A stretch of DNA of 25,790 nucleotides from a virus: the IMG/VR virus record IMGVR_UViG_3300025138_010588, positions 1 to 25,790 of that record. One strand, 5' to 3'. The notes below the pieces were generated by a model. It was not told the DNA's origin. It searched no databases and saw only the letters and a program-made list of their open reading frames with translations. This document shows positions 7,480 through 15,469 of the stretch, one piece after another. Numbering within the stretch: position 1 is the stretch's first letter; every line of letters starts with the position of its first letter. Both the position numbers and the translations under genes were made by a program.

Positions 7480-8568
7480 ATGAACTATAAAGATTTTTTT
7501 GAAATTGAACATCCGATTCTTCAAGCTACAATGACACACAATGGTGATTGGAAACTTGCTGCTGCAATATCTGAGGCTGGTGGTTTAGGTGTTATTATGC
7601 CTAATGGAGGATATAGTGCTGATTGGATGGATGAACAAATAACAAAAGTAAAAAAATTTACTTCTAAACCTTTTTCTGTAGCTATTTTTCAAAGGCCTAG
7701 ATTAGTTGAAAAATTATATTTAGAAAATTTAGATAAAATAGATATAAACTCTGACGATCACAAAGCTGTATTATCAAATTTAAAATATAATATTGAATTA
7801 TCTCATAGACATTTAGATGTAGCATTAGATCATGGAGTTAAAATAATACAAGCGCTTGCATGTGAACCTCAACCTAGATTAGTTAAGTTGTGTAAACAAA
7901 AAAAAGTTAAAATTTTAACAAAAACTCACAGTATAAAAAATAATATACAAAGAGCAAAAGATTTAGGAGCTGATGCATTAATATTAAAAGGTTATGAAGC
8001 TGCTGGATACATTGGTAAAGAATCTTCAATTGAACAAATAAAATATGTAGACAAAAATATATTACCTATTATTTCTTCAGGGGGAATATCAACTTGTGAA
8101 GATATTCAAGAACATTTAAATTTAGGAGCACTAGCTGTACAAATAGGTACAAGATTTGTTTGTGCAAAAGAAAGTTCAGCTCATAAAAAATATAAAGAAA
8201 TAATTATTAATTCACGTGAAGAAGAATCCCAAGTATCTCATAATTTTTGGAAAAGAGGCTATCCTAGACCTACAAGGTCTATTATAAATCAAAAAACAAA
8301 CAAATATATGAACGAATATAAAAAAATAATTAATGAAATTGAAACTGGAAAAATAACAAATGAAGAAGCTGAAAGGTTATTGTTAAGGTTACCTACTAAA
8401 GAAAATCCCAATAACGGAAGAAGTGAAAAATTATCTTCATCAATTATTGATGGGGATATTGAAAATGGTCCTGTAATGATAGGTAAAGGAATAAATCATA
8501 TTACTGAAGAAGAATCAGCAAATGAAATAATGAATAAACTAACAAAAAATTTAAAATGTATGATTTAA
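7480..8568 (+). CDS. Nitronate monooxygenase-like FMN oxidoreductase
   Basis: 362 residues, start ATG after AGGT. The N terminus, with HPILQATM (11-18) and then AAAISEAGGLGVIM (27-40), is the classic start of the NMO/2-nitropropane dioxygenase TIM barrel. The phosphate-binding part ISSGGIST (198-205) and the segment GALAVQIGTRFVCAKES (216-232) are also typical. The family binds FMN and oxidises alkyl nitronates or, as in FabK relatives, reduces enoyl thioesters. The usual GxEAGGHxG active-site loop reads GYEAAGYIG (171-179), so the catalytic His is replaced by Tyr177. The true reaction is therefore uncertain. The C-terminal 90 residues are an unusual helical extension. It is first in the rightward cargo operon and overlaps the next gene by 13 bases. 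Confidence 0.82.
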   Translation: MNYKDFFEIEHPILQATMTHNGDWKLAAAISEAGGLGVIMPNGGYSADWMDEQITKVKKFTSKPFSVAIFQRPRLVEKLYLENLDKIDINSDDHKAVLSNLKYNIELSHRHLDVALDHGVKIIQALACEPQPRLVKLCKQKKVKILTKTHSIKNNIQRAKDLGADALILKGYEAAGYIGKESSIEQIKYVDKNILPIISSGGISTCEDIQEHLNLGALAVQIGTRFVCAKESSAHKKYKEIIINSREEESQVSHNFWKRGYPRPTRSIINQKTNKYMNEYKKIINEIETGKITNEEAERLLLRLPTKENPNNGRSEKLSSSIIDGDIENGPVMIGKGINHITEEESANEIMNKLTKNLKCMI

Positions 8569-9566
8569 ATGCAGACTGGTTTAACTGGTATGTAAATAAT
8601 AAACCTTTAGGCAATAAGACATTTTCTGAAATTGTTAATGAGGATGGTTACATAAAAAGCGTTAAGATAATACCTGAAACACTTCCTAAATATGTTGGAA
8701 ATGTTAGAGAAGAATCAGAATTATATTTAGATAAAATAATATCTTCTTGCAAATTAAAAAAGTTTGCAGTGTTGATAAGTGGTATTGATTCTGAAATTAT
8801 TGCAAGGTATTTAAATAAAAAAAAGTTAGATGTTAAATTATATCATATAAAATTTTGGTTTAAGAATGACGACGATACTAACTTAATAAAACAAATATCT
8901 AAAGAATTAAATGTTCCATATAAAATTATAAATTATGATTATAAAGATGATAAACAAAGTATGATAGAAATACTTAATATTTCATTACAACCAGCTTCTG
9001 TAAAAAATACTTTTTTACATGCCATTTCTAAAATAGAAAAAGATAGATATATTTTTTGTGGTGTTAGAAATTTTGAGAAAAATGCTGTACAAAATTTATG
9101 TTCTTTTCATAAACCTTTTTTTAAAGATACTAATAAAAAATTAGTCTATATTGATACAAGACAAATAATTGGAAGAAATACACTTAATCTTTTGAAAAGA
9201 AAAGGTTGTTCTGTATTTTGGTTTAATGATTCTAGAACTACAAGTTCTATGCTTAGAGATAAAAGAACAATATTTAAACAAAATGGTGAGATAGACAACG
9301 ATAAAATTTTTAAAGATTTGTGGAAAAACGAATGTGTTTTTAAGCAAAAAACTAATCCATTTGTAGGAGGAACTAACAAATACAAATGGGAAAATTGGTT
9401 CAATGGTCATTGGAGATCTAGATCAAGAGCTTTAGTTTTTATTCAAAGAAGATATTTAAGAAAAAAATATGGTATTATAAAAAATGTATGTGATGATATT
9501 ATTAAAGGTGAGGCTGACAACTCATGGATTTTTGGAGCATCTATAGATTTAAATAAAATTTTATGA
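8556..9566 (+). CDS. Asparagine-synthase-like PP-loop protein, degenerate motif
   Basis: 336 residues. A PP-loop-like segment VLISGIDSEIIARYL begins near residue 72, where active ATP pyrophosphatases of the asparagine synthase type have SGGxDS. Here the second Gly is Ile, leaving SGIDSE (75-80). The strand after it, VKLYHIKFWF, and the following helix fit the adenine-nucleotide alpha-hydrolase fold. The N-terminal 60 residues lead into the domain much as in the second PP-loop protein (11938-12924), but the rest is divergent and the C terminus is rich in Lys, Arg and aromatic residues. No glutaminase domain is present. It may be an inactive partner or may use a modified substrate site. There is no obvious ribosome site; the start lies inside the previous gene, and its stop overlaps the next ATG (ATGA). 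Confidence 0.6.
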   Translation: MYDLNADWFNWYVNNKPLGNKTFSEIVNEDGYIKSVKIIPETLPKYVGNVREESELYLDKIISSCKLKKFAVLISGIDSEIIARYLNKKKLDVKLYHIKFWFKNDDDTNLIKQISKELNVPYKIINYDYKDDKQSMIEILNISLQPASVKNTFLHAISKIEKDRYIFCGVRNFEKNAVQNLCSFHKPFFKDTNKKLVYIDTRQIIGRNTLNLLKRKGCSVFWFNDSRTTSSMLRDKRTIFKQNGEIDNDKIFKDLWKNECVFKQKTNPFVGGTNKYKWENWFNGHWRSRSRALVFIQRRYLRKKYGIIKNVCDDIIKGEADNSWIFGASIDLNKIL

Positions 9567-10882
9567 TTGAATTATTTGTTATTTTATGTGGTGTTATGTA
9601 CGGTCTATTGTTTGGTGTTATACCAACAGCAGGACCAACCACAGCACTACTTACTAGTTTATTATTTGCACCTTTGTTCAACAATGATCCTTATTTAGGT
9701 GTTATGTTTTACACTTCACTTGTTGCAGCATGTACAACAGGAGATACGTGGAGTTCAATATTACTTGGTATACCAGGTTCTTCTTCATCTTCAGCAACAA
9801 TAATGGACGGTTATCCAATTGCAAAAAATGGGAGGGCTACTCTTGCTTTAAGCGTAGCTTTTGTAAGCAGTACTTTGAATGGATTGATATTTGGTTCATT
9901 AGTTTTTTTTATGATGCCAATTTATTCTGAATTGTTATTAATATTTAGTTTTTTAGAATTGCTAATTTTAAATATTTTTGCTTTGATGTGTGTTGTGTTT
10001 TTAATTAAACAGAAAATAATTTATGGAGTAATTGGAATAGCAATTGGTTTTATTTTTGGTTATGTCGGCATTGATGAGAACAATGCTGAAAGATTAACTT
10101 TTGGTTATACTTATTTTCAATCTGGTATACCAATAGCAATTTTTGTTAGTGGTTTATTCGCTGTCCCGGAACTTATAAATTTATTTTTTAAAGAACCAAA
10201 GTTACAAAAATTAAATGCGAATGTTAAACATATACTTTTAGGATTTAAATTTGTATACAAGTATAAAAAAATATCGTTGACAGGAGGTTTAATTGGCTCT
10301 ATTGTAGGTGCATTGCCTGGTGTTCACGGAATTATAGCTGATTGGTTATCATATATAAGATCAAAAAAACTATATCCTAAAAGCAGAATAGCAGGAGTTG
10401 TTGGACCAGAAGGTGCTAATAACTCAGTTCATGCTGCAAGTTTTGTTCCTACAGTAGTATTTGGAATTCCAGGTACACCATTTGCAGCAGTTATACTGTC
10501 AATTTTTTATATGTTAAACTTTGATCTTGGTTCAGTATCAATACAGAATGATTATCAATTTTTTAATTCAATGGCAGCTGGATATATTATTGGAACATTA
10601 TTAGTTGGTTGTATGTGTTTATTGTTATGTGTTCCAATATGTTATATTTTAAAAATACCACCAAAGATATTTTCAATAACTATTTTAATATTAATATGTT
10701 GGTCATGCTTTCAAGTTACAAATACAAAATTTGATTTGATTGCATTATTAATTTGTTCATTGCTTGGAATTTTAGCTAAGAAAACAAATATAAATAGACC
10801 AGCTATTCTATTAGCGTTTATATTATTTCCTAGAATTGAGTCGTTGACTTTTCAAACTTTAGGTTTTTATAATATAATTTAA
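9563..10882 (+). CDS. tctA: TctA-family membrane permease subunit of a tripartite tricarboxylate transporter
   Basis: 439 residues, about a dozen hydrophobic segments; family members are usually near 500. Both family hallmarks are present. The N-terminal repeat has GLLFGVIPTAGPT (14-26), then GIPGSSSSSATIMDGYP (69-85). The C-terminal repeat has GALPGVHGIIADWLSY (249-264), then GPEGANNSVHAASFVPTVVF (281-300) and GIPGTP. TctA is the large inner-membrane subunit that moves carboxylates such as citrate, delivered by a periplasmic TctC protein and using an ion gradient. Which substrate this one moves cannot be told. It is coupled by an ATGA overlap to the PP-loop gene and followed 39 bases later by the binding-protein gene. 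The small TctB subunit gene is absent. A transporter on a phage is unusual and suggests transfer from a host. Confidence 0.9.
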   Translation: MIELFVILCGVMYGLLFGVIPTAGPTTALLTSLLFAPLFNNDPYLGVMFYTSLVAACTTGDTWSSILLGIPGSSSSSATIMDGYPIAKNGRATLALSVAFVSSTLNGLIFGSLVFFMMPIYSELLLIFSFLELLILNIFALMCVVFLIKQKIIYGVIGIAIGFIFGYVGIDENNAERLTFGYTYFQSGIPIAIFVSGLFAVPELINLFFKEPKLQKLNANVKHILLGFKFVYKYKKISLTGGLIGSIVGALPGVHGIIADWLSYIRSKKLYPKSRIAGVVGPEGANNSVHAASFVPTVVFGIPGTPFAAVILSIFYMLNFDLGSVSIQNDYQFFNSMAAGYIIGTLLVGCMCLLLCVPICYILKIPPKIFSITILILICWSCFQVTNTKFDLIALLICSLLGILAKKTNINRPAILLAFILFPRIESLTFQTLGFYNII

Positions 10883-10921
10883 AAAATACACTATAATAAA
10901 AATGTATATTATGAGGTTACT

Positions 10922-11941
10922 ATGAACAAATTTTTAATTATTACTTTAAGCATTCTGCTATTTTCAAACAAAGCATTTTCTGATTACACATTGATAATAC
11001 CTAGTCCTAAAGGTACAGGTACTTCTATATGGGGTGATGTTGTATCTAAAGAATTATCTAGATATCTAAAAGAAAAAATAAATGTAATTAATATTAAGGG
11101 AGGTAAAGGTAATTTAGGTTTAGAAACATTTAAAGAAAAATATAAAAATGATCCTAAAGCAATATTATTAGCTCATGGAGGAAACGCAACACAGTGGTTA
11201 ATTAATGATGTAAAGTGGTCGTTTAAAGATTGGGATTCTATACTAATACAACCTTATAATATTACAACTACAATTAAAAAAGGTTTCAATTGGAGAGATC
11301 AAAAATTAAATTTAGCAGATTGTTCAGGTTGTGTACCAGAAACTCTAGCATGGGCAATGTTAAAAGGATGGAATAATATAAATTTTATCAGAAAAATGTC
11401 AGCTGGTGAAGCAAAAACAGCTTGGTTAAGAGGTGATTTTAAATATATCAGAGAACCAGCAAGTAGACATATTAAAAATACTTTACCATTGATAAAGGAA
11501 GGTAAAGCTGTAAGATTATTTAATCATGGAATTTTTACTAAAAATGGATTTATTCAAGATCATAATTGGCCAAATACTCTTACAGCGGTTGATTTATATA
11601 AAAAAACTTATGGTAAAAAACCTGAAGGGGATATATACGAAGCTTATATTTTAGCCGCAGCTTGGAGAGATGGTTTACAAAAAGGTTTGTTTATGCATAA
11701 AAATTCCAATAGTAAAATTGTAATCGATGCATTTCGAAAAATGTTAAATTCAAAAGATTCTAAAAAATATTTAATTACTAAATTAGGTGACTATCCTATG
11801 TTTATAGGTAAAGAATCAAAGACAATAATGGATTCGTTATATAGATATGTAACACCAGAAAGATTAAAAACATTAATAAATTTTTCTAAAGAAAAAATGA
11901 AATGGTCTACTGCTATATATATTGGTAATAAAACTCAATGA
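10922..11941 (+). CDS. tctC: TctC/Bug-type periplasmic solute-binding protein
   Basis: 339 residues; the ATG follows GAGG six bases upstream. Residues 1-20 form a clear Sec signal peptide with a hydrophobic core and cleavage likely after Ala-Phe-Ser, before DYT. The mature start, with IIPSPKGTGTS, then a Val-Asn-Ile-Lys-Gly-Gly-Lys-Gly-Asn segment, matches the layout of TctC/Bug proteins, where the first strand and the GGxG-type loop contact the carboxylate ligand. Directly following tctA supports the call. It would bind a carboxylate in the periplasm and pass it to TctA. Ligand identity is not visible, and similarity to well-known Bug proteins is distant. Its stop overlaps the next ATG (ATGA), so binding protein and amidotransferase-like enzyme are translated together. 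Confidence 0.78.
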   Translation: MNKFLIITLSILLFSNKAFSDYTLIIPSPKGTGTSIWGDVVSKELSRYLKEKINVINIKGGKGNLGLETFKEKYKNDPKAILLAHGGNATQWLINDVKWSFKDWDSILIQPYNITTTIKKGFNWRDQKLNLADCSGCVPETLAWAMLKGWNNINFIRKMSAGEAKTAWLRGDFKYIREPASRHIKNTLPLIKEGKAVRLFNHGIFTKNGFIQDHNWPNTLTAVDLYKKTYGKKPEGDIYEAYILAAAWRDGLQKGLFMHKNSNSKIVIDAFRKMLNSKDSKKYLITKLGDYPMFIGKESKTIMDSLYRYVTPERLKTLINFSKEKMKWSTAIYIGNKTQ

Positions 11942-12924
11942 ATTTAAACGACGTAAGTTTTTTTACTTCTGAATTTGAACAAGGTAAAGAGCAATCAATT
12001 GATGATGATTTTTTTAAAGAAAGATCTTATCTAGGAGGGTGGACTGTATCTGAACGTCATCCATATAAAGGTCTTAAAAGAAAGCAATCAAAAGATATTT
12101 TACCTAGTAAAATAATAAACAATTCTAAACCTTCAGATCTCAGAAACATTATAGAAAAAGTTATACTTAAATATGCTACTGACAAAAATGTTATTCTTTT
12201 GAGTGGTGGTAAAGACAGTACAACATTAGCTCATATTTTTAAAAAATTAAATATACCCTTTATTCCAATAAGTTTATATTCAACAATATCACAATTCACT
12301 GAACAAAATACTGTGAAACAGATTGAAAAAGAATTGTCAATCGAAGTTAATTATTTTAAAGTTGATAAAATTGAATTGAAAGATTTTAAATATTGGATCG
12401 AAAATCCTTATACTGCTAAAAGAAAAGCAATTGAAGAATTAGGTTTATTAGATTACACTATTTTTACAGGGGAAATAGGTACAGGAGAAATGCAAATAGA
12501 CCAATCGTTACAATACACTGCAATGATGGGTTATAAACCACATGATCTTTCACATTGGCATGTAAATGTTTGTGGAAGTTATAGAAGGATTAATTCTGTT
12601 AAAAAATTACACAACTGTCCTATATATTCAGACTGTGTAAATTATTTTATAAAAAGATTTGATCAATGGAATAAACATCCGGATATTTTAAATAGAGTCA
12701 TGTTTTCAAGATTACAAGACGAAGGGGCTTACAGGATTTTTAATAACAATTTAGATAATTTAAATTGGGTTCATCCATTTGCAGATTCTGAATTTATTCA
12801 TACATGTGTCAACATGGAAAGTACTTTTAAAGGTAATAAAAATCTTTATAGATTAATGTACAATGATTTAACTGATATTCCTTGGAGGTACCCAAAAAGT
12901 GGACTCGGCATACCAACTGTTTAA
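11938..12924 (+). CDS. Asparagine-synthase-like amide-forming enzyme lacking the glutaminase domain
   Basis: 328 residues. The pyrophosphate loop VILLSGGKDSTTLAHIF (SGGKDS at 89-94) is intact and preceded by a helix (DLRNIIEKVILKY), as in the synthetase domain of AsnB. The C-terminal end, with HPFADSEFIHTCV, then K-NLYRLM, then LTDIPWRYPKSGLGIPT, parallels the AsnB signature of (R/H)PFxD, KxxxR, then KxGxxxP. The family activates a carboxylate as acyl-AMP and attacks it with ammonia or an amine. Here the N-terminal Gln-hydrolysing Cys domain is missing, so free ammonia, another amine, or an intramolecular nucleophile as in beta-lactam synthetases could be used (inference). It sits just after a carboxylate binding-protein gene. 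The next gene starts inside its last codons. Confidence 0.75.
   Translation: MNLNDVSFFTSEFEQGKEQSIDDDFFKERSYLGGWTVSERHPYKGLKRKQSKDILPSKIINNSKPSDLRNIIEKVILKYATDKNVILLSGGKDSTTLAHIFKKLNIPFIPISLYSTISQFTEQNTVKQIEKELSIEVNYFKVDKIELKDFKYWIENPYTAKRKAIEELGLLDYTIFTGEIGTGEMQIDQSLQYTAMMGYKPHDLSHWHVNVCGSYRRINSVKKLHNCPIYSDCVNYFIKRFDQWNKHPDILNRVMFSRLQDEGAYRIFNNNLDNLNWVHPFADSEFIHTCVNMESTFKGNKNLYRLMYNDLTDIPWRYPKSGLGIPTV
12884..12889 (+). promoter_or_regulatory. Strong ribosome-binding site (GGAGGT) setting a GTG start
   Basis: GGAGGT lies inside the end of the preceding gene, nine bases before the GTG at 12899. It is the best Shine-Dalgarno match in the neighbourhood and supports the non-ATG start of the 131-residue gene, which has no in-frame ATG until its last codons. 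Confidence 0.65.
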
Positions 12925-13294
12925 TTTAAAAAATTTAATAATACTTTCAAATGAAAAAACAAAAAAAAGTTTTATTAAAAATGTATACCCTTACAATATA
13001 GATTGTATAGTTAAACACAAACACGAAGTAAAAAAACTTCAGGGTAATTTTAAAATTGTTTTTATAGGTTGTTTTATTGAAGAACTTAATAACCATGAAA
13101 ATATTATTTTAGATGATTTTATAAAATTAAATTATCAACAATCAGATCCTTTCAAATTAAAATGGACACCTGAAAATTTAGCAACATTTATAAGTGTATG
13201 GTTTAAACAAGATAAGATAAGAAAATTAAATAATAACTTTGATAATTACTACAAATCAAAAAATAAAACATGGTTAAAAGAAATAATGATATAA
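12899..13294 (+). CDS. Unknown protein, 131 residues
   Basis: I do not recognise this family. It starts at GTG with a strong GGAGGT ribosome site and overlaps the preceding asparagine-synthase-like gene by 26 bases in another frame. The protein is small, Lys/Asn-rich, with alternating hydrophobic strands (NLIILS, FKIVFIGCF) and helices, which would suit a small Rossmann-like alpha/beta fold; no catalytic motif is obvious. The final part contains Trp residues in a helical setting. Codon use and base composition look like its neighbours. Its coupling suggests it works with the amide-forming enzyme upstream or the oxygenase downstream, perhaps as a partner subunit, but this is inference. Confidence 0.6.
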   Translation: MDSAYQLFNLKNLIILSNEKTKKSFIKNVYPYNIDCIVKHKHEVKKLQGNFKIVFIGCFIEELNNHENIILDDFIKLNYQQSDPFKLKWTPENLATFISVWFKQDKIRKLNNNFDNYYKSKNKTWLKEIMI

Positions 13295-13301
13295 ATATTA
13301 C

Positions 13302-13763
13302 ATGATAGATTTACAAAGAATATTAAAAGAAATGGAAGACAATTTACCAACATACACAAATGCTATATGTTTACAAGGTGTGAAAGATTTTTTAGATCCG
13401 TTTTATGCAACCGGTTTATTATCTGCAGTAAAAAAAGATCCAAGCCATATACCAAGAAATTTTAATGTATCAATTTTTCCTAATATGACTTATACTAATT
13501 CAATATTGAGTGAATTGAAAATGTACAGAACAAGATTACTTAAATTGAATCCTAAAACGTGTTATTCTTATCACGTAGACAGAGAACAAAGAATACATAT
13601 TCCTATTGTAACAAATGAAAATAATTTTTTTATAATAGATAATGAGGTTAAAAGATTACCTGCAGATGGTAATCATTATCTGTTAGATACTACAAAACCT
13701 CATACGTTTGTAAATGCATCATTTGATGATAGAATACATATAGTAGGTTGTGTGTATAATTAA
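13302..13763 (+). CDS. Aspartyl/asparaginyl beta-hydroxylase-like 2-oxoglutarate/Fe(II) oxygenase
   Basis: 153 residues, a single cupin-like domain. The metal-binding pattern YHVD (His91, Asp93), then RIHIPI (Arg97-His99), then KPHTFVN (His134) and DDRIHIVG (Arg144) matches the AspH family layout HxD ... H with an Arg that binds 2-oxoglutarate. The family hydroxylates Asp or Asn side chains, in proteins or free amino acids, and is common in natural-product clusters. Here it is the last gene of the cargo operon, seven bases after the 131-residue gene, with no clear ribosome site. A substrate linked to the amide-forming enzymes upstream is an attractive guess. Its stop codon interlocks with that of the opposing glycosyltransferase gene. 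Confidence 0.78.
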   Translation: MIDLQRILKEMEDNLPTYTNAICLQGVKDFLDPFYATGLLSAVKKDPSHIPRNFNVSIFPNMTYTNSILSELKMYRTRLLKLNPKTCYSYHVDREQRIHIPIVTNENNFFIIDNEVKRLPADGNHYLLDTTKPHTFVNASFDDRIHIVGCVYN

Positions 13764-14320
13764 TCAAAACTATAATGAACTAGCTTTACTTCACCATCTT
13801 GAAAAAACTTGCCTTTAAAGGCTCTTTGGACCCACCATTCAGGAACTGTTCTAACCTCGAGAGTTTCTCTAATTGTGTCCTCGACAAAGTATTGTTCTCC
13901 GTTAACTGGTCCAACTGTTGTCTGATTTTTAATATATTTAGTTGTATAATATTCAGGTTTTTCTCTGAATCTGTTGACAACATACTTACATTCTTTTGGA
14001 TAATATTTATAGAAGCCTCCATTAATTTTATATTCTTCTTTATATGTATCTTTCCACCAACTAGGAATACTTATAAACTCTCCTTTTTTAATAGGATAAT
14101 TAAACAACTCATTATAGTTATTAAACAAACCAATGTCAACATCTATTACACATATAGGTTCATCGATATCTAGATCCATAAATCTCAATTTGTTCCATTG
14201 TAGTATAAATGGATTTGTTGATTTGTTTATAAAAGTTATACCTGGTATTTTTTCTTTGAGATAATCTTCATATTCAGGTCCATATTTGTTGCCTATTCGA
14301 ACAGCATATACTTTGACCAT
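13760..14320 (-). CDS. Small glycosyltransferase-like protein (GT-A, DxD) 1
   Basis: 186 residues. An N-terminal strand (VKVYAVRIG) followed by NKYGPEY parallels the start of the 241-residue protein (INFFTFKWGAKYGPEY). A central strand leads to the VIDVDIG acidic motif (Asp60-Val-Asp62), the DxD that binds a metal and sugar nucleotide in GT-A enzymes, preceded by QWNKLRF as in the sister proteins. It would transfer a sugar to an unknown acceptor in the cytoplasm. It is shorter than most GT-A enzymes, so it may be minimal. It is the last gene of the leftward operon; its start overlaps the upstream glycosyltransferase by 28 bases, and its end overlaps the opposing oxygenase gene by 4. Confidence 0.68.
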   Translation of the reverse strand: MVKVYAVRIGNKYGPEYEDYLKEKIPGITFINKSTNPFILQWNKLRFMDLDIDEPICVIDVDIGLFNNYNELFNYPIKKGEFISIPSWWKDTYKEEYKINGGFYKYYPKECKYVVNRFREKPEYYTTKYIKNQTTVGPVNGEQYFVEDTIRETLEVRTVPEWWVQRAFKGKFFQDGEVKLVHYSFD

Positions 14321-14847
14321 GGTCCATGCTCCCTCATTTTTTCATACGCTTGGTTAAATATTGTTACGTCCCATTTGTCATTGAAACCTTGCCAATTGTA
14401 AGATGTGCATATTGGATTATATGTGTTGTAGCTCATATCTAATTCGTAAATGTATTGATCAATGCCTTTATATTTCATCATATAATAATCCGGATTAGTT
14501 ACAAAAATATTATAGTAAAATGAATAATCACCTTCCCAGGACATTATAGAAGAATTTAAAGGCGTGTGGTGTTTAGTTCTCCACCATGCAGTTAATAATG
14601 TTAATTCTTTTCTTTGTAAATGTTCAACGTTTTTTGTTAAGCACACATCCAAATCTAAATATAAATAAGGACCTTTTTTAAAGTCTCTAAACAACTGAAG
14701 TTTATTCCACACACCATCATACTGTTCGTCAGTAATTATATGAACATTATTATACCTTGTACCAGTTCTATCTAACATATAAATTATATTATCAGTATAA
14801 ATTTGAGGATATTTATCTCCCGTATTGACTAATAATATATCAAGCAT
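14293..14847 (-). CDS. Small glycosyltransferase-like protein (GT-A, DxD) 2
   Basis: 184 residues. It starts with a beta strand (LDILLVNTG) and DKYPQIY, then VHIITD, then VWNKLQLF and the DxD strand PYLYLDLDVC (Asp65 and Asp67). Later residues include SSIMSWEGD, closely matching SSVVMWEGD in the 241-residue protein, so the two are paralogues. The acceptor is unknown. It overlaps the upstream methyltransferase-like gene by 8 bases. GT-A fold assignment rests on the DxD strand, the N-terminal strand and the similarity among the three. Confidence 0.72.
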   Translation of the reverse strand: MLDILLVNTGDKYPQIYTDNIIYMLDRTGTRYNNVHIITDEQYDGVWNKLQLFRDFKKGPYLYLDLDVCLTKNVEHLQRKELTLLTAWWRTKHHTPLNSSIMSWEGDYSFYYNIFVTNPDYYMMKYKGIDQYIYELDMSYNTYNPICTSYNWQGFNDKWDVTIFNQAYEKMREHGPWSKYMLFE

Positions 14848-15469
14848 TCCATTTACCTATAGTAATAAATCTTCTGTATGTATCAAACCAAATTTTATCA
14901 CCATGTAACATTTTAACTTTGTTATCTTCAGCTAATTGTACAGCAGATTGTTTACAATTTATATGGTCAGGTTCATCAATTTTATCATTTGAAGTTAACA
15001 TTAACAATGTTCTCTCAGGATTAATGAAATATTTTTTCATGTCAGCAAAGTCTCTCATGTGTTCACACGATGTATTAATTAAAATATGAGCTCTTCTATT
15101 TTCTTCATAAGTAAACCAGTCTTGTTCATATACGTTAATATTAAAATAAGGATTGAATTCTTTTATGTATCTATGTAGAACCTTTACAGCAAATGGATCC
15201 ATTTCGAAAAAATTGATTTTTAATATTGAGCTGCCAAAGTATTTTTGCAGCATACCAATAAGAGGCCATCCAAACCAACCACCTACTATTTCAATAATAA
15301 TTTTACCATCTTCGTTTTTGGGTATAACAATATTCTTTTCTTTTAGACCTAATAATAATTGTTCTTTAGATTTCTGCTGATTGAATGAAACAGATTCAAC
15401 AAACCTATCTATTTTATCTAAATGATTATTGTAAAACCATTTTAACATATTTGCATATTCAATCTGCAT
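14840..15469 (-). CDS. Rossmann-fold methyltransferase-like protein
   Basis: 209 residues. After a helical N terminus comes IIIEIVGGWFGWPLIGML (near 57-74), a strand and glycine turn like motif I of class I SAM methyltransferases, then INFFEMDPFAV (near 84-94) with an acidic residue ending strand 2, then VYEQDWFTY, and HILINTSCEHM resembling the post-motif strand. The C-terminal part ends WFDTYRRFITIG, like the strands of a seven-strand sheet. SAM binding and methyl transfer are the likely role, but motif I is unusual (GGWFGW) and the substrate is unknown. It sits between two small glycosyltransferase genes and the Rossmann-like 138-residue gene, suggesting methylated sugar or glycan chemistry. 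ATG with AAAGGGAA upstream. Confidence 0.58.
   Translation of the reverse strand: MQIEYANMLKWFYNNHLDKIDRFVESVSFNQQKSKEQLLLGLKEKNIVIPKNEDGKIIIEIVGGWFGWPLIGMLQKYFGSSILKINFFEMDPFAVKVLHRYIKEFNPYFNINVYEQDWFTYEENRRAHILINTSCEHMRDFADMKKYFINPERTLLMLTSNDKIDEPDHINCKQSAVQLAEDNKVKMLHGDKIWFDTYRRFITIGKWNA

Noticed and set aside
11938-12924. QueC-like enzyme for 7-deazaguanine DNA modification
   Set aside because: The C-terminal region matches the asparagine synthase signature, not the QueC zinc-binding cysteines, and no QueD, QueE or DNA-insertion gene was seen.
12899-13294. Frameshifted C-terminal part of the asparagine-synthase-like gene
   Set aside because: The upstream protein already ends with the family's C-terminal signature, and the downstream gene has its own strong GGAGGT site.
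13290-13297. Plus-strand TATAAATA before the oxygenase gene
   Set aside because: It ends only four bases before the ATG and overlaps the previous stop codon. In DNA this AT-rich the octamer is expected several times by chance. A similar hit at 14004-14011 is inside a coding region.
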